The position numbers and the translations under genes are program-made. The notes beneath the pieces are model-generated. The model saw only the letters and a list, made by a program, of their open reading frames with translations, did no database searches and was not told the origin of the DNA. Of a stretch of DNA of 64,000 nucleotides, positions 1 to 9,174 are shown piece after piece (within the stretch, counting starts at the first letter, position 1; the number at the start of each line of letters is the position of its first letter). The DNA is from Arthrobacter sp. 135MFCol5.1 (GTDB taxonomy: Bacteria > Actinomycetota > Actinomycetes > Actinomycetales > Micrococcaceae): the NCBI RefSeq assembly GCF_000374865.1, contig NZ_KB895461.1, forward strand, positions 1 to 64,000, in the 5' to 3' direction.

Positions 1-1
1 C

Positions 2-340
2 GAACACAAAGCCCTGATCAACGCCAACGGCTGCGACATCATCCAACCCGATGCCCCACGCGTCGGCGGCATCACCCAATTCCTCCGACTCGCCGCCCTC
101 GCCGACGAACGCGGCCTGGGCCTAGCCCCGCACTTCGCCATGGAAATCCACCTCCACCTCGCCGCCACCTACCCCCGCGAACCCTGGGTAGAACACTTCG
201 ACTGGCTCGACCCGCTGTTCAACGAACGCCTCGAAACCAAAGACGGCCGGATGATCGTCCCGGACCGCCCCGGCCTCGGCATCACCCTCAGCGACCAAGC
301 CCGCGCCTGGACAACCGAAAGCGTGGCCTTCGGCGCGTAA
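2..340 (+). CDS. Enolase-superfamily (mandelate racemase-like) dehydratase, C-terminal part
   Basis: The window opens inside this gene; only the last 112 residues are present, read from base 2 to the TAA at 338. They match the end of the TIM-barrel of mandelate racemase / muconate lactonizing enzymes: a strand with DIIQPDAPRVGGITQ (the Asp that abstracts or donates a proton in many sugar-acid dehydratases), then GLGLAPHFAMEIHLHLA (a His-containing strand) and a Pro/Gly-rich C-terminal tail. In this superfamily the barrel binds Mg2+ and dehydrates or epimerises acid sugars. The substrate cannot be read from this fragment. A FadR-type regulator starts 9 bases downstream on the same strand, which fits a catabolic operon for a sugar acid. 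The family call is secure; the substrate is unknown. Confidence 0.85.
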   Translation, partial: EHKALINANGCDIIQPDAPRVGGITQFLRLAALADERGLGLAPHFAMEIHLHLAATYPREPWVEHFDWLDPLFNERLETKDGRMIVPDRPGLGITLSDQARAWTTESVAFGA

Positions 341-349
341 CCTTGACCC

Positions 350-1081
350 ATGAGCCGGAACCTCACCGCGGATCTCGCCGCTGACCTTCGCAACCGCATC
401 GTCGACGGTGTCATCCAGCCAGGCGAGAAGCTGCCCAGCGAAAACACGCTCATCAATGATTTCGGCGTCAGCCGCACCGTGGTGCGCGCAGCCCTGACAA
501 GGCTGCAGGCCGAGGGACTCGTTGAAACCGAACGCGGACGCGGCAGCTTCGCCCTCACGCCACCCTCGGACGCACCGCCGGCCATGCCGGGTGGACGTCC
601 AGTGACCAGCACAGAGGACAGGCTCCACCTGCTGGAATTCCGCATGGGCGTGGAGACGGAGGCCGCGGCACTGGCGGCCCGCAACCGCACGGACAGGCAG
701 TTGCGGACCGTCGGCACCGCACTGGAAGCCTTTACCGAAAGCTCGGGCCACCCCGCCCACGCCATGAAGTCGGACTTCGAATTCCACCGGGCCGTGGCTG
801 CGGCCTCCGGCAACCCCTATTACTCCGACTGCCTGGCAGCCCTGGGGCAGACCATGATCGCGATGCCGCGCACCCGCCTGATGACCGGCGTCGAGCATTA
901 TGCCCGGGACCATTTCGACCAGGTGGTGCTGGAGCACCGCTCCATCCTGGAGGCCATCGCCGATGGTGACGAGGCGGCCGCGGCAGCTGCCATGCGGAGC
1001 CACCTGGCCAATTCACGACGCCGGTTCAAGGCGTCCGCGCGCCCGGCCGCGCAGCAGGACGCTTCGCCGCCGCATTCCTAA
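350..1081 (+). CDS. GntR-family (FadR subfamily) transcriptional regulator
   Basis: A 243-residue repressor-type regulator. Residues 1-75 form a winged helix-turn-helix: GEKLPSENTLINDFGVSRT is the classic GntR recognition region, followed by RLQAEGLVETERGRGSF, the wing. Residues ~90-225 resemble the all-helical FCD effector domain (EFRMGVETEAAALAARN, FEFHRAVAAASGNPYY, DHFDQVVLEHRSILEAI), whose Asp/His residues usually bind a metal and an organic-acid ligand. The start ATG is 9 bases after the dehydratase stop with no strong Shine-Dalgarno, so translation may be coupled. By context it probably controls the acid-sugar operon whose last gene enters the window. The effector is not deducible. Confidence 0.9.
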   Translation: MSRNLTADLAADLRNRIVDGVIQPGEKLPSENTLINDFGVSRTVVRAALTRLQAEGLVETERGRGSFALTPPSDAPPAMPGGRPVTSTEDRLHLLEFRMGVETEAAALAARNRTDRQLRTVGTALEAFTESSGHPAHAMKSDFEFHRAVAAASGNPYYSDCLAALGQTMIAMPRTRLMTGVEHYARDHFDQVVLEHRSILEAIADGDEAAAAAAMRSHLANSRRRFKASARPAAQQDASPPHS

Positions 1082-1147
1082 GCGTGTTCGCACACCCGCT
1101 CTTAATAGGGACGGATCCGCGAACCAGCCCATGAGCGGCCAGCAACG

Positions 1148-1180
1148 CAAAAAAGCCCCGGTCCAAGACCGGGACTTTTC
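1148..1180 (-). terminator. Rho-independent terminator after tRNA-Leu (bidirectional)
   Basis: Arms at 1151-1163 and 1167-1179 form a 13-bp stem with one mismatch and a 3-base loop. It is flanked by A-rich sequence on the left and TTTT on the right, so it can stop transcription leaving tRNA-Leu on the minus strand and read-through from the GntR gene on the plus strand. Confidence 0.85.
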
Positions 1181-1188
1181 CATATGCG

Positions 1189-1271
1189 TGCGCGAGGGGG
1201 GATTTGAACCCCCACGCCCTTTCGGACACTGGCACCTGAAGCCAGCGCGTCTGCCGTTCCGCCACTCGCGC
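1189..1271 (-). tRNA. tRNA-Leu (anticodon CAG)
   Basis: Minus strand. The acceptor GCGCGAG (1265-1271) pairs with CTCGCGC (1190-1196), with discriminator A at 1189. The anticodon loop reads CTTCAGG inside a perfect stem, giving CAG for CUG leucine codons. There is a long variable arm (GTGTCCGAAAGGGCGT), as expected of a class II tRNA, and a standard GGTTCAAATCC T-arm. The 83-nt length is normal for tRNA-Leu. CCA is not encoded. Confidence 0.95.
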
Positions 1272-1667
1272 GCAACTTCTTCCACTCAGCCGGCGCGGAT
1301 TTCCGTACCTGCACCTCGTAAAAGCAGCGAGATCAAGCATAACGGACACATGCGGCAAATTACCAATTGGCCGCCAGGCCGCCGCCTTCGGCACCCCCGG
1401 ACCCGGCTGTCGGCAGCGCAAAAACTGCACCGGAACGGGCCTTCGACGCTGCCGAACGCCGGGCCGGCGCGAGGGACGCCCGGATGTGAAGACGAACTTT
1501 TGCCGCCGCCCGGCCGTTGTGGATTAAGGTCATTCACGGGGCTGGCCAGTAGTATCGGATACAGGAGCGGCTGCCGTCGGCAGCCACCCCACAATGCGGC
1601 GCACTGCACTGCAGGTGCTGGTCAGGAACAACGGCTTCCCTGGAACCGGGGGGAAAGGAGAAGAACC

Positions 1668-2417
1668 ATGGGTCTGCTGGACAGGGTCGAACGCGGCATT
1701 GAAAAGGCCGTCCGCGGTGTCTTCTCCACCGGTTCCAAGGCCCAGGTCGAGCCCGTGGAGATTGCCAGCAGGCTCCGCCGCGAAGTGGACCACAAGGCCC
1801 TTACCGTGGCCGCAGGCCGCACATTGGTGCCCAACGTTTTCGATGTCCAGCTCAGCGATGAGGACTTCCGGCGGGCACAGGAGTGGGGCACTCCCCTCGC
1901 CGAAGAACTCTGCGACGTCGTCATCAACCATGTCCGCGGCCAGGGCTACATCCTCCAGGGGCCGGTCAGGATATCCTTTCGCCGGGAGTCCGGGCTTCGG
2001 GCCGGTGACTTCGAGATCGCTTCCTCGACCGAGAAATCCCAAGGTGCCCCGGCTCCTGCACCCGCCCAGGCGCGGCCCAATGTTCCCGCGGCACCGAGCC
2101 GGCAGCCGGCGAGGCTCCAGCCTGTGCTCGATATTGACGGCCAGCGTTATTCGCTGAACGCCCAGTCCATCATCCTGGGCCGGTCCTCCGAGGCAGACAT
2201 CCACATCGAGGACACCGGTGTCTCGCGCCGCCACCTCGAAATCCGCACGGCCGACGGCGTAACGAATGCGGTGGACCTTGGTTCCACCAACGGCAGCTAC
2301 GTCAACGGGCAGAGGGTCTCCGGAAGCACCGAACTCACGGACGGCTCCACCATCACGATGGGACGGACAAAGATTATCTTCCGCCTGCTTCCTGCCAGCC
2401 CGGGTGGCCGCGCATGA
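1668..2417 (+). CDS. fhaA: FhaA: DUF3662 and FHA-domain protein
   Basis: 249 residues starting at the ATG preceded by GGGAAAGGAGAAG, an excellent ribosome site; the open frame runs much further upstream but that part is not coding-like. Residues 1-~115 are the FhaA N-terminal domain (DUF3662, beginning MGLLDRVERGIEKAV), then a Pro/Ala linker, then an FHA domain at ~152-245 with GRSSEADIHI, SRRHLEI and GSTNGSYVNG, the residues that bind phosphothreonine. In mycobacteria FhaA binds the phosphorylated pseudokinase domain of MviN and restrains lipid II export. It is the first gene of the operon with the kinases (pknA, pknB) whose products it reads. A MurJ-partner pseudokinase is also in this window at 44-45.7 kb. 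Confidence 0.95.
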   Translation: MGLLDRVERGIEKAVRGVFSTGSKAQVEPVEIASRLRREVDHKALTVAAGRTLVPNVFDVQLSDEDFRRAQEWGTPLAEELCDVVINHVRGQGYILQGPVRISFRRESGLRAGDFEIASSTEKSQGAPAPAPAQARPNVPAAPSRQPARLQPVLDIDGQRYSLNAQSIILGRSSEADIHIEDTGVSRRHLEIRTADGVTNAVDLGSTNGSYVNGQRVSGSTELTDGSTITMGRTKIIFRLLPASPGGRA

Positions 2418-2896
2418 GCGACCTCACCATCACCGCGCTGCGGTTCGGCTTCCTGCTGCTCCTCTGGGTGCTCATCTTCAGCATCGTCTCGGCCATGCGC
2501 CGCGACCTCATGGTGGGCCGCAAGGCAGCTGCCGGCGCACCCACGGCACGCCAGGTCCGCCGTAACCCGGAACTGGCCGAACCGCTGCAACAGCCTGTGA
2601 AGCAGCAGGCCCGGCAGCTGGTCGTGGTGGAAGGCCCACTCAAGGGCAAAACCCTTCCCCTGGCCGCCAGCCCCATCCTCCTGGGACGCGCCCAGGAAGC
2701 CACCCTGGTCCTGGAGGACGATTACGCCTCCGGCCGCCACGCCAGGCTGTTCCCGCAGGGAAGCCGGTGGTTCATCGAAGATCTCGGCTCCACCAATGGA
2801 ACATACCTGGGAGACCAGCAACTGACCCGCGCCTTGCCGGTTGAGCCAGGGGTACCCGTGAGAATCGGCAAGACGGTCATCGAATTGAGGCCGTAG
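2414..2896 (+). CDS. fhaB: FhaB (FipA-type): membrane-anchored FHA protein
   Basis: 160 residues; ATG overlaps the fhaA stop in an ATGA junction. One membrane helix at ~7-27 (ALRFGFLLLLWVLIFSIVSA) is followed by a basic linker and a C-terminal FHA domain at ~72-158 with GRAQEATLVL, SGRHARLF and DLGSTNGTYLG. The phosphothreonine-binding Arg, Ser and Asn are all present. The mycobacterial homologue, FhaB/FipA, links FtsZ and FtsQ at the septum under PknA control. It is the second gene of the operon, and its FHA domain is expected in the cytoplasm. Confidence 0.94.
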   Translation: MSDLTITALRFGFLLLLWVLIFSIVSAMRRDLMVGRKAAAGAPTARQVRRNPELAEPLQQPVKQQARQLVVVEGPLKGKTLPLAASPILLGRAQEATLVLEDDYASGRHARLFPQGSRWFIEDLGSTNGTYLGDQQLTRALPVEPGVPVRIGKTVIELRP

Positions 2897-2898
2897 CC

Positions 2899-4596
2899 GT
2901 GGCCGTCACTGAAAAAACCGCACCCGGACCCGATCCGGCGGAGCGGCCCCTCATCATGCGTTACGCAGCGCGTTCGGACGTGGGCCGTATCCGCTCCAAG
3001 AATGACGACTCCGCCTACGTGGGCCGGCACCTCGCGGTGGTGGCCGATGGCATGGGCGGGCACGCAGGTGGTGACGTCGCTTCCGCCGCCACCGTCCTGG
3101 ACATGATCCACCTGGACCGGCCCGACTACGGCGACGATGCCGGCACCATCCTGGCCGACGAAATACAGACCGCCAACTCCCTGCTCTCCGAACTGGTGCA
3201 CATCAACCCCAAGCTCGCGGGGATGGGCACCACCGTGACCGCCCTGCTGCTGGCCGGGGGGAAGCTGCACTTCGCCCACATCGGCGATTCCCGCGCCTAC
3301 CGGCTCCGCGACGGAGAATTCAAGCAAGTCAGCGTAGACCACACCTTTGTCCAGCGGCTGATCGATGAGGGCCGCCTCCGGCCCGAGGAAGCCGAAACGC
3401 ACCCGCACAAGAACGTCCTGATGCGCGTCCTGGGTGATGTCGACGCCAGCCCCGAGCTGGACCTGGACACACTGGAAGCGCGGCAGGGCGACCGCTGGCT
3501 GCTCTGCTCGGACGGACTGAACTACGTTGCAGGGCATGCCGTGGAACGGACAATCCGGGAAACCAAGGACCTGCGCGAGTGCGCGGAAACCCTGGTTGAC
3601 CTGACCCTTGAGGCCGGATCCCCGGACAACGTCACCGTGGTGGTGCTGGACATCGTCCCGGAAACGGCCGACGACGTCAGCACGGCCGCCGTCGAGATCA
3701 TCATGCCGCCGTCTGGCAGCATGCCCGCTGCCGCGGCAGCTGCCGGAGGGGCCGCCAAGCCTGCAGCCCCCGCTTCGGATCAAGCCAGGCAGGCTCCCGC
3801 GCCGCCGGACACCGGCACCGGCGACGATGCAAAGGAACCTACATCCACCGCAGCCGGCGACGGCGACGCCACTGACCCGGACTCACGTTCCGCCGAGCCC
3901 GGCAGCACGGACCCGCACTTGGGCGAACACCTGTCCGCCGAGGTCCTCCGCGAGGAGCTTGCCTCCCGCCCGCATGAACTGGTGGGTGCGGCTGCTTCCG
4001 CCGCGGAATCCGGGTCCATCCCCACGGTTGCCGGGCGCACCGTGGCCAGGCGCGCAGCAACATTGCTCACCCACAAAGCGGAACCGGCCGGCGACACCGC
4101 GGACACCCTTGTTCCGCTTCGTCCCCGCCGCTGGATCGCGTGGTCCGTTGCAGCCGCCGTGGTGGTCGTGGTGGCCATTGGCCTCTGGCTGGGCTATGCC
4201 TGGACTCAAACCCGCTATTACGTGGGCGAGTTTGATTCCCGGGTGGCCATCTACAACGGGGTTTCCCAGCGGCTTGGCCCCATCCAGCTCTCATCCCTCG
4301 AAGCCGTGACTGATATCCGGATGGATTCCCTGCCGCCCTTCTCGCAGCAGCGCGTCCGCCAAACCGTGCCGGCGAACGACCTCTACGACGCCCAGCGGAT
4401 CGTCAAGAACCTCGAGCTGACGGGCAGCACGTCACCGGAAGAGGAATGCCCCAAGCCGTCCGCGTCCGCGTCGCCACCCGCACCAACCGACAGTGCGGCT
4501 CCTCCGCCGGCATCAGGCGCCCCCGTACCGGCGCCCACCCCGACGGCACCGTCACCATCTCCCACACCCACCATCACCTGCCAGGGGGCCAAATGA
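2899..4596 (+). CDS. pstP: PP2C-family serine/threonine phosphatase PstP
   Basis: 565 residues from GTG two bases after the fhaB stop. The cytoplasmic PP2C domain spans ~15-255 with the metal-binding and catalytic motifs in order: VGRIRSKNDDSAYV, VADGMGGHAGGDVAS, GTTVTALLL, HIGDSRAYRL, LLCSDGL and SPDNVTVV. A 155-residue Ala/Pro/Thr-rich linker follows, then one membrane helix at ~412-435 and a ~130-residue external domain ending in a Pro/Ser/Thr-rich tail. PstP removes phosphate from PknA, PknB and their targets, so it is the off switch of this system. Its stop overlaps the rodA start (ATGA). The linker and tail are longer than in mycobacteria, as is common in Arthrobacter-type proteins. Confidence 0.95.
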   Translation: MAVTEKTAPGPDPAERPLIMRYAARSDVGRIRSKNDDSAYVGRHLAVVADGMGGHAGGDVASAATVLDMIHLDRPDYGDDAGTILADEIQTANSLLSELVHINPKLAGMGTTVTALLLAGGKLHFAHIGDSRAYRLRDGEFKQVSVDHTFVQRLIDEGRLRPEEAETHPHKNVLMRVLGDVDASPELDLDTLEARQGDRWLLCSDGLNYVAGHAVERTIRETKDLRECAETLVDLTLEAGSPDNVTVVVLDIVPETADDVSTAAVEIIMPPSGSMPAAAAAAGGAAKPAAPASDQARQAPAPPDTGTGDDAKEPTSTAAGDGDATDPDSRSAEPGSTDPHLGEHLSAEVLREELASRPHELVGAAASAAESGSIPTVAGRTVARRAATLLTHKAEPAGDTADTLVPLRPRRWIAWSVAAAVVVVVAIGLWLGYAWTQTRYYVGEFDSRVAIYNGVSQRLGPIQLSSLEAVTDIRMDSLPPFSQQRVRQTVPANDLYDAQRIVKNLELTGSTSPEEECPKPSASASPPAPTDSAAPPPASGAPVPAPTPTAPSPSPTPTITCQGAK

Positions 4597-5990
4597 GCCA
4601 GGTCAACACCGCCCCCAAGCCCCGCCGCAACGTTGAGCTCCTCCTGCTGCTGCTTGCCCTGACGGTGGGCATCGGCGCGAACATGCTGGTGGGTGTGGAC
4701 CAGCAGAAGGCCTTTGACTCCGATTTCTGGTTCCAGTCAAGCCTGTTGGCCGCAGCATCCCTGGCGTTCCACGGCGTCCTGCGCTTCCGCGCGAAATATG
4801 CTGATCCGGTAATACTTCCACTGGTAGTTGCCCTGAACGGCCTGGGCCTGGCGATGATCCACCGGCTGGACCCTCCCGGCGGTGATACCGGGAACAACCA
4901 GCTCCGCTGGACCCTGATCGCCATGGCCGTGGCCATTGCAGTCATCTGGTTCCTCAAAGACCACAGGGTGCTGCGCCGGTTCACGTTTATTTCACTGGCG
5001 GCCAGTGCAGTCCTGCTGGTGCTCCCCCTGATTCCAGGCATCAGCGCCGGTGAAATCCTCGGTGCCCGCGTGTGGATCCGGATAGGTCCCATGACCTTCC
5101 AGCCCGGTGAAATCGCAAAGATCACCCTGGCGATCTTCTTTGCCGGCTATCTCTCCTCCAACCGGGACCTCATCCTGCTCGCAGGCCGCAAGGTGGGGCC
5201 GCTGCAGTTCCCGCGTTTCAAGGACCTCGGCCCCATGATCGCCGCCTGGCTGGTGAGCATTGGCGTCCTGGTCTTCCAGAGCGACCTTGGCTCCTCCGTC
5301 CTGTTCTTCGGCCTGTTCATCGTCATGATCTATGTGGCCACCAGCCGCATCAGCTGGGTCGTCATTGGCATGGCGCTGTTCCTGGGTGGCGGCCTCATCG
5401 CCTCGCAGGTTTTCTCCCATGTGGGCCTGCGGATCGACGGCTGGCTGAACGCCTTCACCGATGAGGTCTACGGGCGGCAATACGGCGGCAGCTTCCAGAT
5501 CGTCGAGGGCCTCTTCGGCATGGCCAACGGCGGCCTGGTGGGTACCGGCCTGGGGCAGGGGCGCCCCGACCTGGTTCCGTTCGCCAACAGCGACATGATC
5601 ATTGCCTCCCTGGGCGAGGAGCTGGGCCTGATCGGACTTTTCGCGGTGGTCCTGATGTACCTGCTGCTGTTCACCCGCGGGTTCCGGGCCGCCCTGGGTA
5701 CCCGGGACGCCTTTGGAAAGTTGCTGGCCTGCGGACTGTCCTTCGCGGTGGCGCTTCAGTGCTTTGTGGTGATCGGCGGCGTCACGCGGCTGATTCCGCT
5801 GACCGGCCTCACCACGCCCTTCCTGGCTGCGGGAGGCTCGTCCCTGCTGGCCAACTGGATCATCGTGGGGCTGCTGCTGATGATCTCGCACACGGCCCGT
5901 GGGCCGGTTGACACCACTCCGCTGCCGCCGTCGGCCGGGTCCGAATCAACAGGTATTGATACTCCAACCGAGGCGGTGAAGCACGCATGA
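4593..5990 (+). CDS. rodA: RodA/FtsW-type SEDS peptidoglycan polymerase
   Basis: 465 residues from the ATG that overlaps the pstP stop; the longer open frame upstream only shadows pstP. Multiple hydrophobic helices start after a short basic N-terminus (PKPRRNVELLLLLLALTVGIG). SEDS landmarks are present: ARVWIRIGPMTFQPGEIAKI (the conserved loop before TM4-5), FQSDLGSSVLFFGLF (catalytic Asp region), YGGSFQIVEGLFGMANGG and IPLTGLTTPFLAAGGSSL near the C-terminus. SEDS proteins polymerise glycan strands from lipid II together with a class B PBP, here encoded by the next gene (ATGA overlap). By position in the fha-pkn cluster this is RodA rather than FtsW. Confidence 0.95.
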   Translation: MSQVNTAPKPRRNVELLLLLLALTVGIGANMLVGVDQQKAFDSDFWFQSSLLAAASLAFHGVLRFRAKYADPVILPLVVALNGLGLAMIHRLDPPGGDTGNNQLRWTLIAMAVAIAVIWFLKDHRVLRRFTFISLAASAVLLVLPLIPGISAGEILGARVWIRIGPMTFQPGEIAKITLAIFFAGYLSSNRDLILLAGRKVGPLQFPRFKDLGPMIAAWLVSIGVLVFQSDLGSSVLFFGLFIVMIYVATSRISWVVIGMALFLGGGLIASQVFSHVGLRIDGWLNAFTDEVYGRQYGGSFQIVEGLFGMANGGLVGTGLGQGRPDLVPFANSDMIIASLGEELGLIGLFAVVLMYLLLFTRGFRAALGTRDAFGKLLACGLSFAVALQCFVVIGGVTRLIPLTGLTTPFLAAGGSSLLANWIIVGLLLMISHTARGPVDTTPLPPSAGSESTGIDTPTEAVKHA

Positions 5991-7447
5991 ACCAGGCAAT
6001 ACGGCACTCATGGGTCGCGGCCATCGCAATGTTCGCCCTGATCTTCGGGGCCATCAGCTACGTGCAGGTGGTGGGCGCCGATGAGCTCAAGGACAACCCG
6101 TGGAACAAGCGCGCCATCCTCCAGACCTACTGCAATGACCGGGGTTCGATCATTGTGGGCGGAACTCCGGTGGCGGAGTCGGTGGAGAGCAACTCGGAAA
6201 CCTGCAAATTCCAGCGCACGTACACCCAGCCCGAGCTGTATGCGGGACTGACCGGGTATTTCTCCCAGAACTACGGCGCCACCGGGCTGGAGCAGTCCAT
6301 GGGGGCCGAACTGGCAGGCAACTCGGACCAGCTCTTCCTGGACCGCGTAGGCCAGCTCTTCCTGGGCAACCAGCCCAAGGGCGCGTCGGTGGAACTGACC
6401 ATCGATCCACAGATCCAGCAGTTGGCCTACAGCCTCATCCCGGATGGCCAGCGCGGCTCGATCGTCGTCACCAATCCCAAGACGGGCGCCATCCTTGCGA
6501 TGGTGTCCAAGCCGTCCTACAACCCGAACCTGGTGGCCACGCAGGATCCCACTGCGGAGAGCACCAACATCAACGAACTGGTCAAGGTGCCCGGCATTAA
6601 CCTGAACCAGAACGTCAGCGGCCCCACCGGCGCGCTGCTCGCCCCGGGATCCGTTTTCAAGCTCGTGGACACGGCGGCCGCGCTTGCCTCGGGGAAATAC
6701 AACAAGGACAGCGTGCTGCCCAATCCCGCTGAGATGCCATTTGACGGCATCCAGTACAAGCTGCCCAACTACGCCGGCGGCAACTGCTACACCAGGGACA
6801 CCGCCACGTTCGCGTTCGCACTCCAGCAGTCCTGCAACACACCGTTCGCGAGCATCGCATTGGACCTTGGCCGCAACGCCATCGCCGACCAGGCTAAGAA
6901 GTTTGGGATTGGCGAGGATGTCGGGGACCAGCTCAAGCTCGGCCATGCCCAAGGCAACGTGTTCCCCGACAACCTGGACAAGCCCGGACTGGCCCAGTCC
7001 GCCATCGGCCAGAAGGACGTCCGGGTCACGCCGCTGCAGGTCAACATGATGACGAACGCCATCGCTAACGGCGGCGTCCAGATGGCGCCAAGCCTGGTCA
7101 AGACCCTGCGGTCCCCGGATCTGCGCGTCATTGACGAGCCCCAGCCGGCACAGCTCAGGACGTCCACCACCCCGGAAATCGCCAAGCAAATCACCGACTG
7201 GATGACCAGCGTGGTGACCGACGGCATCGCCAAGGGCGCGGCCGTCCCCGGGGTACAGGTCGCTGGCAAGACCGGCACCGCTGAACTCGGAAACGGAACC
7301 AACAACTCGTGGTTCACCGGGTTCGCCCCCGCTGATAACCCGAAGGTCAGCGTCACGATTGTCATGGAAGGCGTAGACATCTACGCGGGAGCAAAGCTGA
7401 CCAGTCCCAACGCGAAGAAGATTTTTGAGGCGGTGTTGAATAAGTGA
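5987..7447 (+). CDS. pbpA: PbpA: class B penicillin-binding protein (transpeptidase)
   Basis: 486 residues. A short cytoplasmic start is followed by a signal-anchor helix (~8-28) and an exported catalytic part. The acyl-ester serine is in SVFK at 222-225, the second motif is SCN within QQSCNTPF, and KTGT starts at Lys428, so all three penicilloyl-transferase boxes are intact. The dimerisation domain precedes ~145. It is a partner of RodA in wall crosslinking during division or elongation. Start and stop are translationally coupled: ATGA with rodA and GTGA with pknA. Confidence 0.95.
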   Translation: MNQAIRHSWVAAIAMFALIFGAISYVQVVGADELKDNPWNKRAILQTYCNDRGSIIVGGTPVAESVESNSETCKFQRTYTQPELYAGLTGYFSQNYGATGLEQSMGAELAGNSDQLFLDRVGQLFLGNQPKGASVELTIDPQIQQLAYSLIPDGQRGSIVVTNPKTGAILAMVSKPSYNPNLVATQDPTAESTNINELVKVPGINLNQNVSGPTGALLAPGSVFKLVDTAAALASGKYNKDSVLPNPAEMPFDGIQYKLPNYAGGNCYTRDTATFAFALQQSCNTPFASIALDLGRNAIADQAKKFGIGEDVGDQLKLGHAQGNVFPDNLDKPGLAQSAIGQKDVRVTPLQVNMMTNAIANGGVQMAPSLVKTLRSPDLRVIDEPQPAQLRTSTTPEIAKQITDWMTSVVTDGIAKGAAVPGVQVAGKTGTAELGNGTNNSWFTGFAPADNPKVSVTIVMEGVDIYAGAKLTSPNAKKIFEAVLNK

Positions 7448-9159
7448 GGCCTACAACCGGAATCACCCTCGGCGGCAGATTCCAGCTGACCACGCGGATC
7501 GCGATCGGCGGTATGGGCGAAGTCTGGAAAGCCAAAGACCTCGTCCTGGGCCGCATCGTAGCGATCAAGGTGCTGAAGGAGGAGTACACCGGCGACCCCG
7601 GCTTCCTGCAGCGTTTCCGCGCCGAGGCCCGCCACACGGCCCTGCTGAACCACGTGGGCATCGCCAACGTCTTCGACTACGGCGAAGAGGAGGGCTCCGC
7701 CTACCTGGTCATGGAACTGGTTCCGGGGCAGCCGCTGAGCAGCATCATCGAGCACGAGCAGGTGCTTTCGCCGGACCGTACGCTCTCGATGATCGCCCAG
7801 ACTGCCCGGGCCTTGGCCGTCGCGCACGCGCAGGGCCTGGTCCACCGCGACGTCAAGCCGGGAAACCTGCTGATCACCCCCGACGGCCGGGTCAAGGTGA
7901 CCGATTTCGGCATCGCCCGCCTCGCCGACCAGGTCCCCCTGACCCAGACGGGCCAGGTCATGGGAACAGCGCAGTACCTGGCGCCGGAACAGGCCACCGG
8001 GCAGACCGCCACCGGTTCATCGGACATCTATTCCTTGGGCGTCATCGGCTACGAGTGCCTCACCGGCCACCGGCCTTTCTCCGGTGAATCGCAGATCGCC
8101 ATTGCCTTGGCCCAGGTGAACGATGCACCGCCACCGCTCCCGGAGTCTCTCCCCACCCCGGTCCGTGCGCTCCTGATGTCCATGCTGGCCAAGGATCCGA
8201 AGAACCGCCCGGCCAACGCCATCAAACTGGCCGAGGCCGCGGAGGCCATCCGGAACGGCGACATCAACGCAGCTCGCGCCGCCGTGCCGGGCATGCTGCT
8301 GTTCGATGCCGAGACCGGACCCATCACCGCCCCGGTGGACACAGCCACTGCTCCCACCGGCGTCATCGGCGCGCAGCGTGATTCCGCTCCCACCGCAACG
8401 TCGGCATTGCCGGTCCTGGGCGCCGGTGCCGCCGGTGCCGCGGCCGGGGTTGCTGCAGGCGCAGCGGCCGCCGGCGCGGACGGCCCGCAGGGGCATCTCG
8501 CGCGCGCCAACGCCCTGGCGGCGGAACGGAACTGGGACCAGGAGGAGGAGAGGTACGACGACGGCCCCGCCGACGAGCCGCGGCGCAAGGGCCGCAGTCC
8601 CTGGACTTGGCCTTTGGTCGCCTTAATCCTGCTGCTCCTGTTTGCCCTGGTGGGTTTCCTGTTGAACCAGGTGGGCCTCTTCTCGCCGGCCGGCAACCCG
8701 ACGTCCGGCACCAGCACCAGCACCAGCAGCACCCCTTCCCCGTCGGCCACCCCAACCCGCACCACCCCGTCGGCCACGCCCACGCAGACCCGCAGCACAC
8801 CCACGCCCACGCCCACGCCCACCCAGGACACGGTCAACGTGATTCCGGCGGCCTACCTGGGCAAGGATTACCGGCAGGTCCAGGCTTCGCTGGCCGGTCT
8901 GGGGCTCCAGGTGACGGTCCTGCCGCAGGAGAGCACCGCGACCCCGGGAACTGTCCTGGAGCTGAACCCCACCGGAACAGTGCCCAAGGGTTCGCTGATT
9001 ACGGTCATCTACGCGACGGCTCCGAAACCCGCCCCCACCACGGCGGCTCCGACGCCGGCGCCCACCACCTCACCCGTGGCGGGGCCGACGCCCATCTCAC
9101 CGCTGCCAACCTGTGCGGCCGGCCAAACGCCCGGAACGCCCCCGACCTGCACTCCCTGA
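7444..9159 (+). CDS. pknA: PknA-like Ser/Thr protein kinase with one PASTA domain
   Basis: 571 residues from a GTG overlapping the pbpA stop. The kinase domain spans ~8-270: glycine loop [14 protein letters not shown], Lys42 in [15 protein letters not shown] from His134, DFG from Asp154, and an APE box. A long Ala-rich juxtamembrane region, one helix at ~388-410 and an external Ser/Thr/Pro-rich stretch are followed by a single PASTA domain at ~463-525 and a Pro-rich tail. Mycobacterial PknA has no PASTA domain, so one external sensor domain is notable. Targets in the family include FtsZ, Wag31 and FhaB. It lies directly before pknB. Confidence 0.93.
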   Translation: MRPTTGITLGGRFQLTTRIAIGGMGEVWKAKDLVLGRIVAIKVLKEEYTGDPGFLQRFRAEARHTALLNHVGIANVFDYGEEEGSAYLVMELVPGQPLSSIIEHEQVLSPDRTLSMIAQTARALAVAHAQGLVHRDVKPGNLLITPDGRVKVTDFGIARLADQVPLTQTGQVMGTAQYLAPEQATGQTATGSSDIYSLGVIGYECLTGHRPFSGESQIAIALAQVNDAPPPLPESLPTPVRALLMSMLAKDPKNRPANAIKLAEAAEAIRNGDINAARAAVPGMLLFDAETGPITAPVDTATAPTGVIGAQRDSAPTATSALPVLGAGAAGAAAGVAAGAAAAGADGPQGHLARANALAAERNWDQEEERYDDGPADEPRRKGRSPWTWPLVALILLLLFALVGFLLNQVGLFSPAGNPTSGTSTSTSSTPSPSATPTRTTPSATPTQTRSTPTPTPTPTQDTVNVIPAAYLGKDYRQVQASLAGLGLQVTVLPQESTATPGTVLELNPTGTVPKGSLITVIYATAPKPAPTTAAPTPAPTTSPVAGPTPISPLPTCAAGQTPGTPPTCTP

Positions 9160-9174
9160 CCGCCGGGACCACCA

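Larger units (their letters stand above)
1082..1667. other. Intergenic region holding tRNA-Leu and the fha-pkn operon leader
   Basis: Outside the tRNA and its terminator I see no supportable gene. Bases 1272-1667 form the ~400-base leader before fhaA, the first gene of a seven-gene operon, and must hold its promoter. A TAGTAT at 1550-1555 is a possible -10 element but has no convincing -35 partner. GGGAAAGGAG just before 1668 is the fhaA ribosome binding site. Confidence 0.5.

Noticed and set aside
900..1667. Upstream extension of the fhaA reading frame
   Set aside because: It runs across the GntR gene, a terminator and tRNA-Leu, so it cannot be coding; the ATG at 1668 has the ribosome site and the family start.
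6008..7189. Minus-strand 393-codon frame antisense to pbpA
   Set aside because: Shadow of pbpA; no start context, no motif.
8700..8825. Short Thr/Ser/Pro codon repeats in pknA (also near 11060 in pknB)
   Set aside because: Low-complexity wall-spanning linker of the kinases, not a DNA repeat element.
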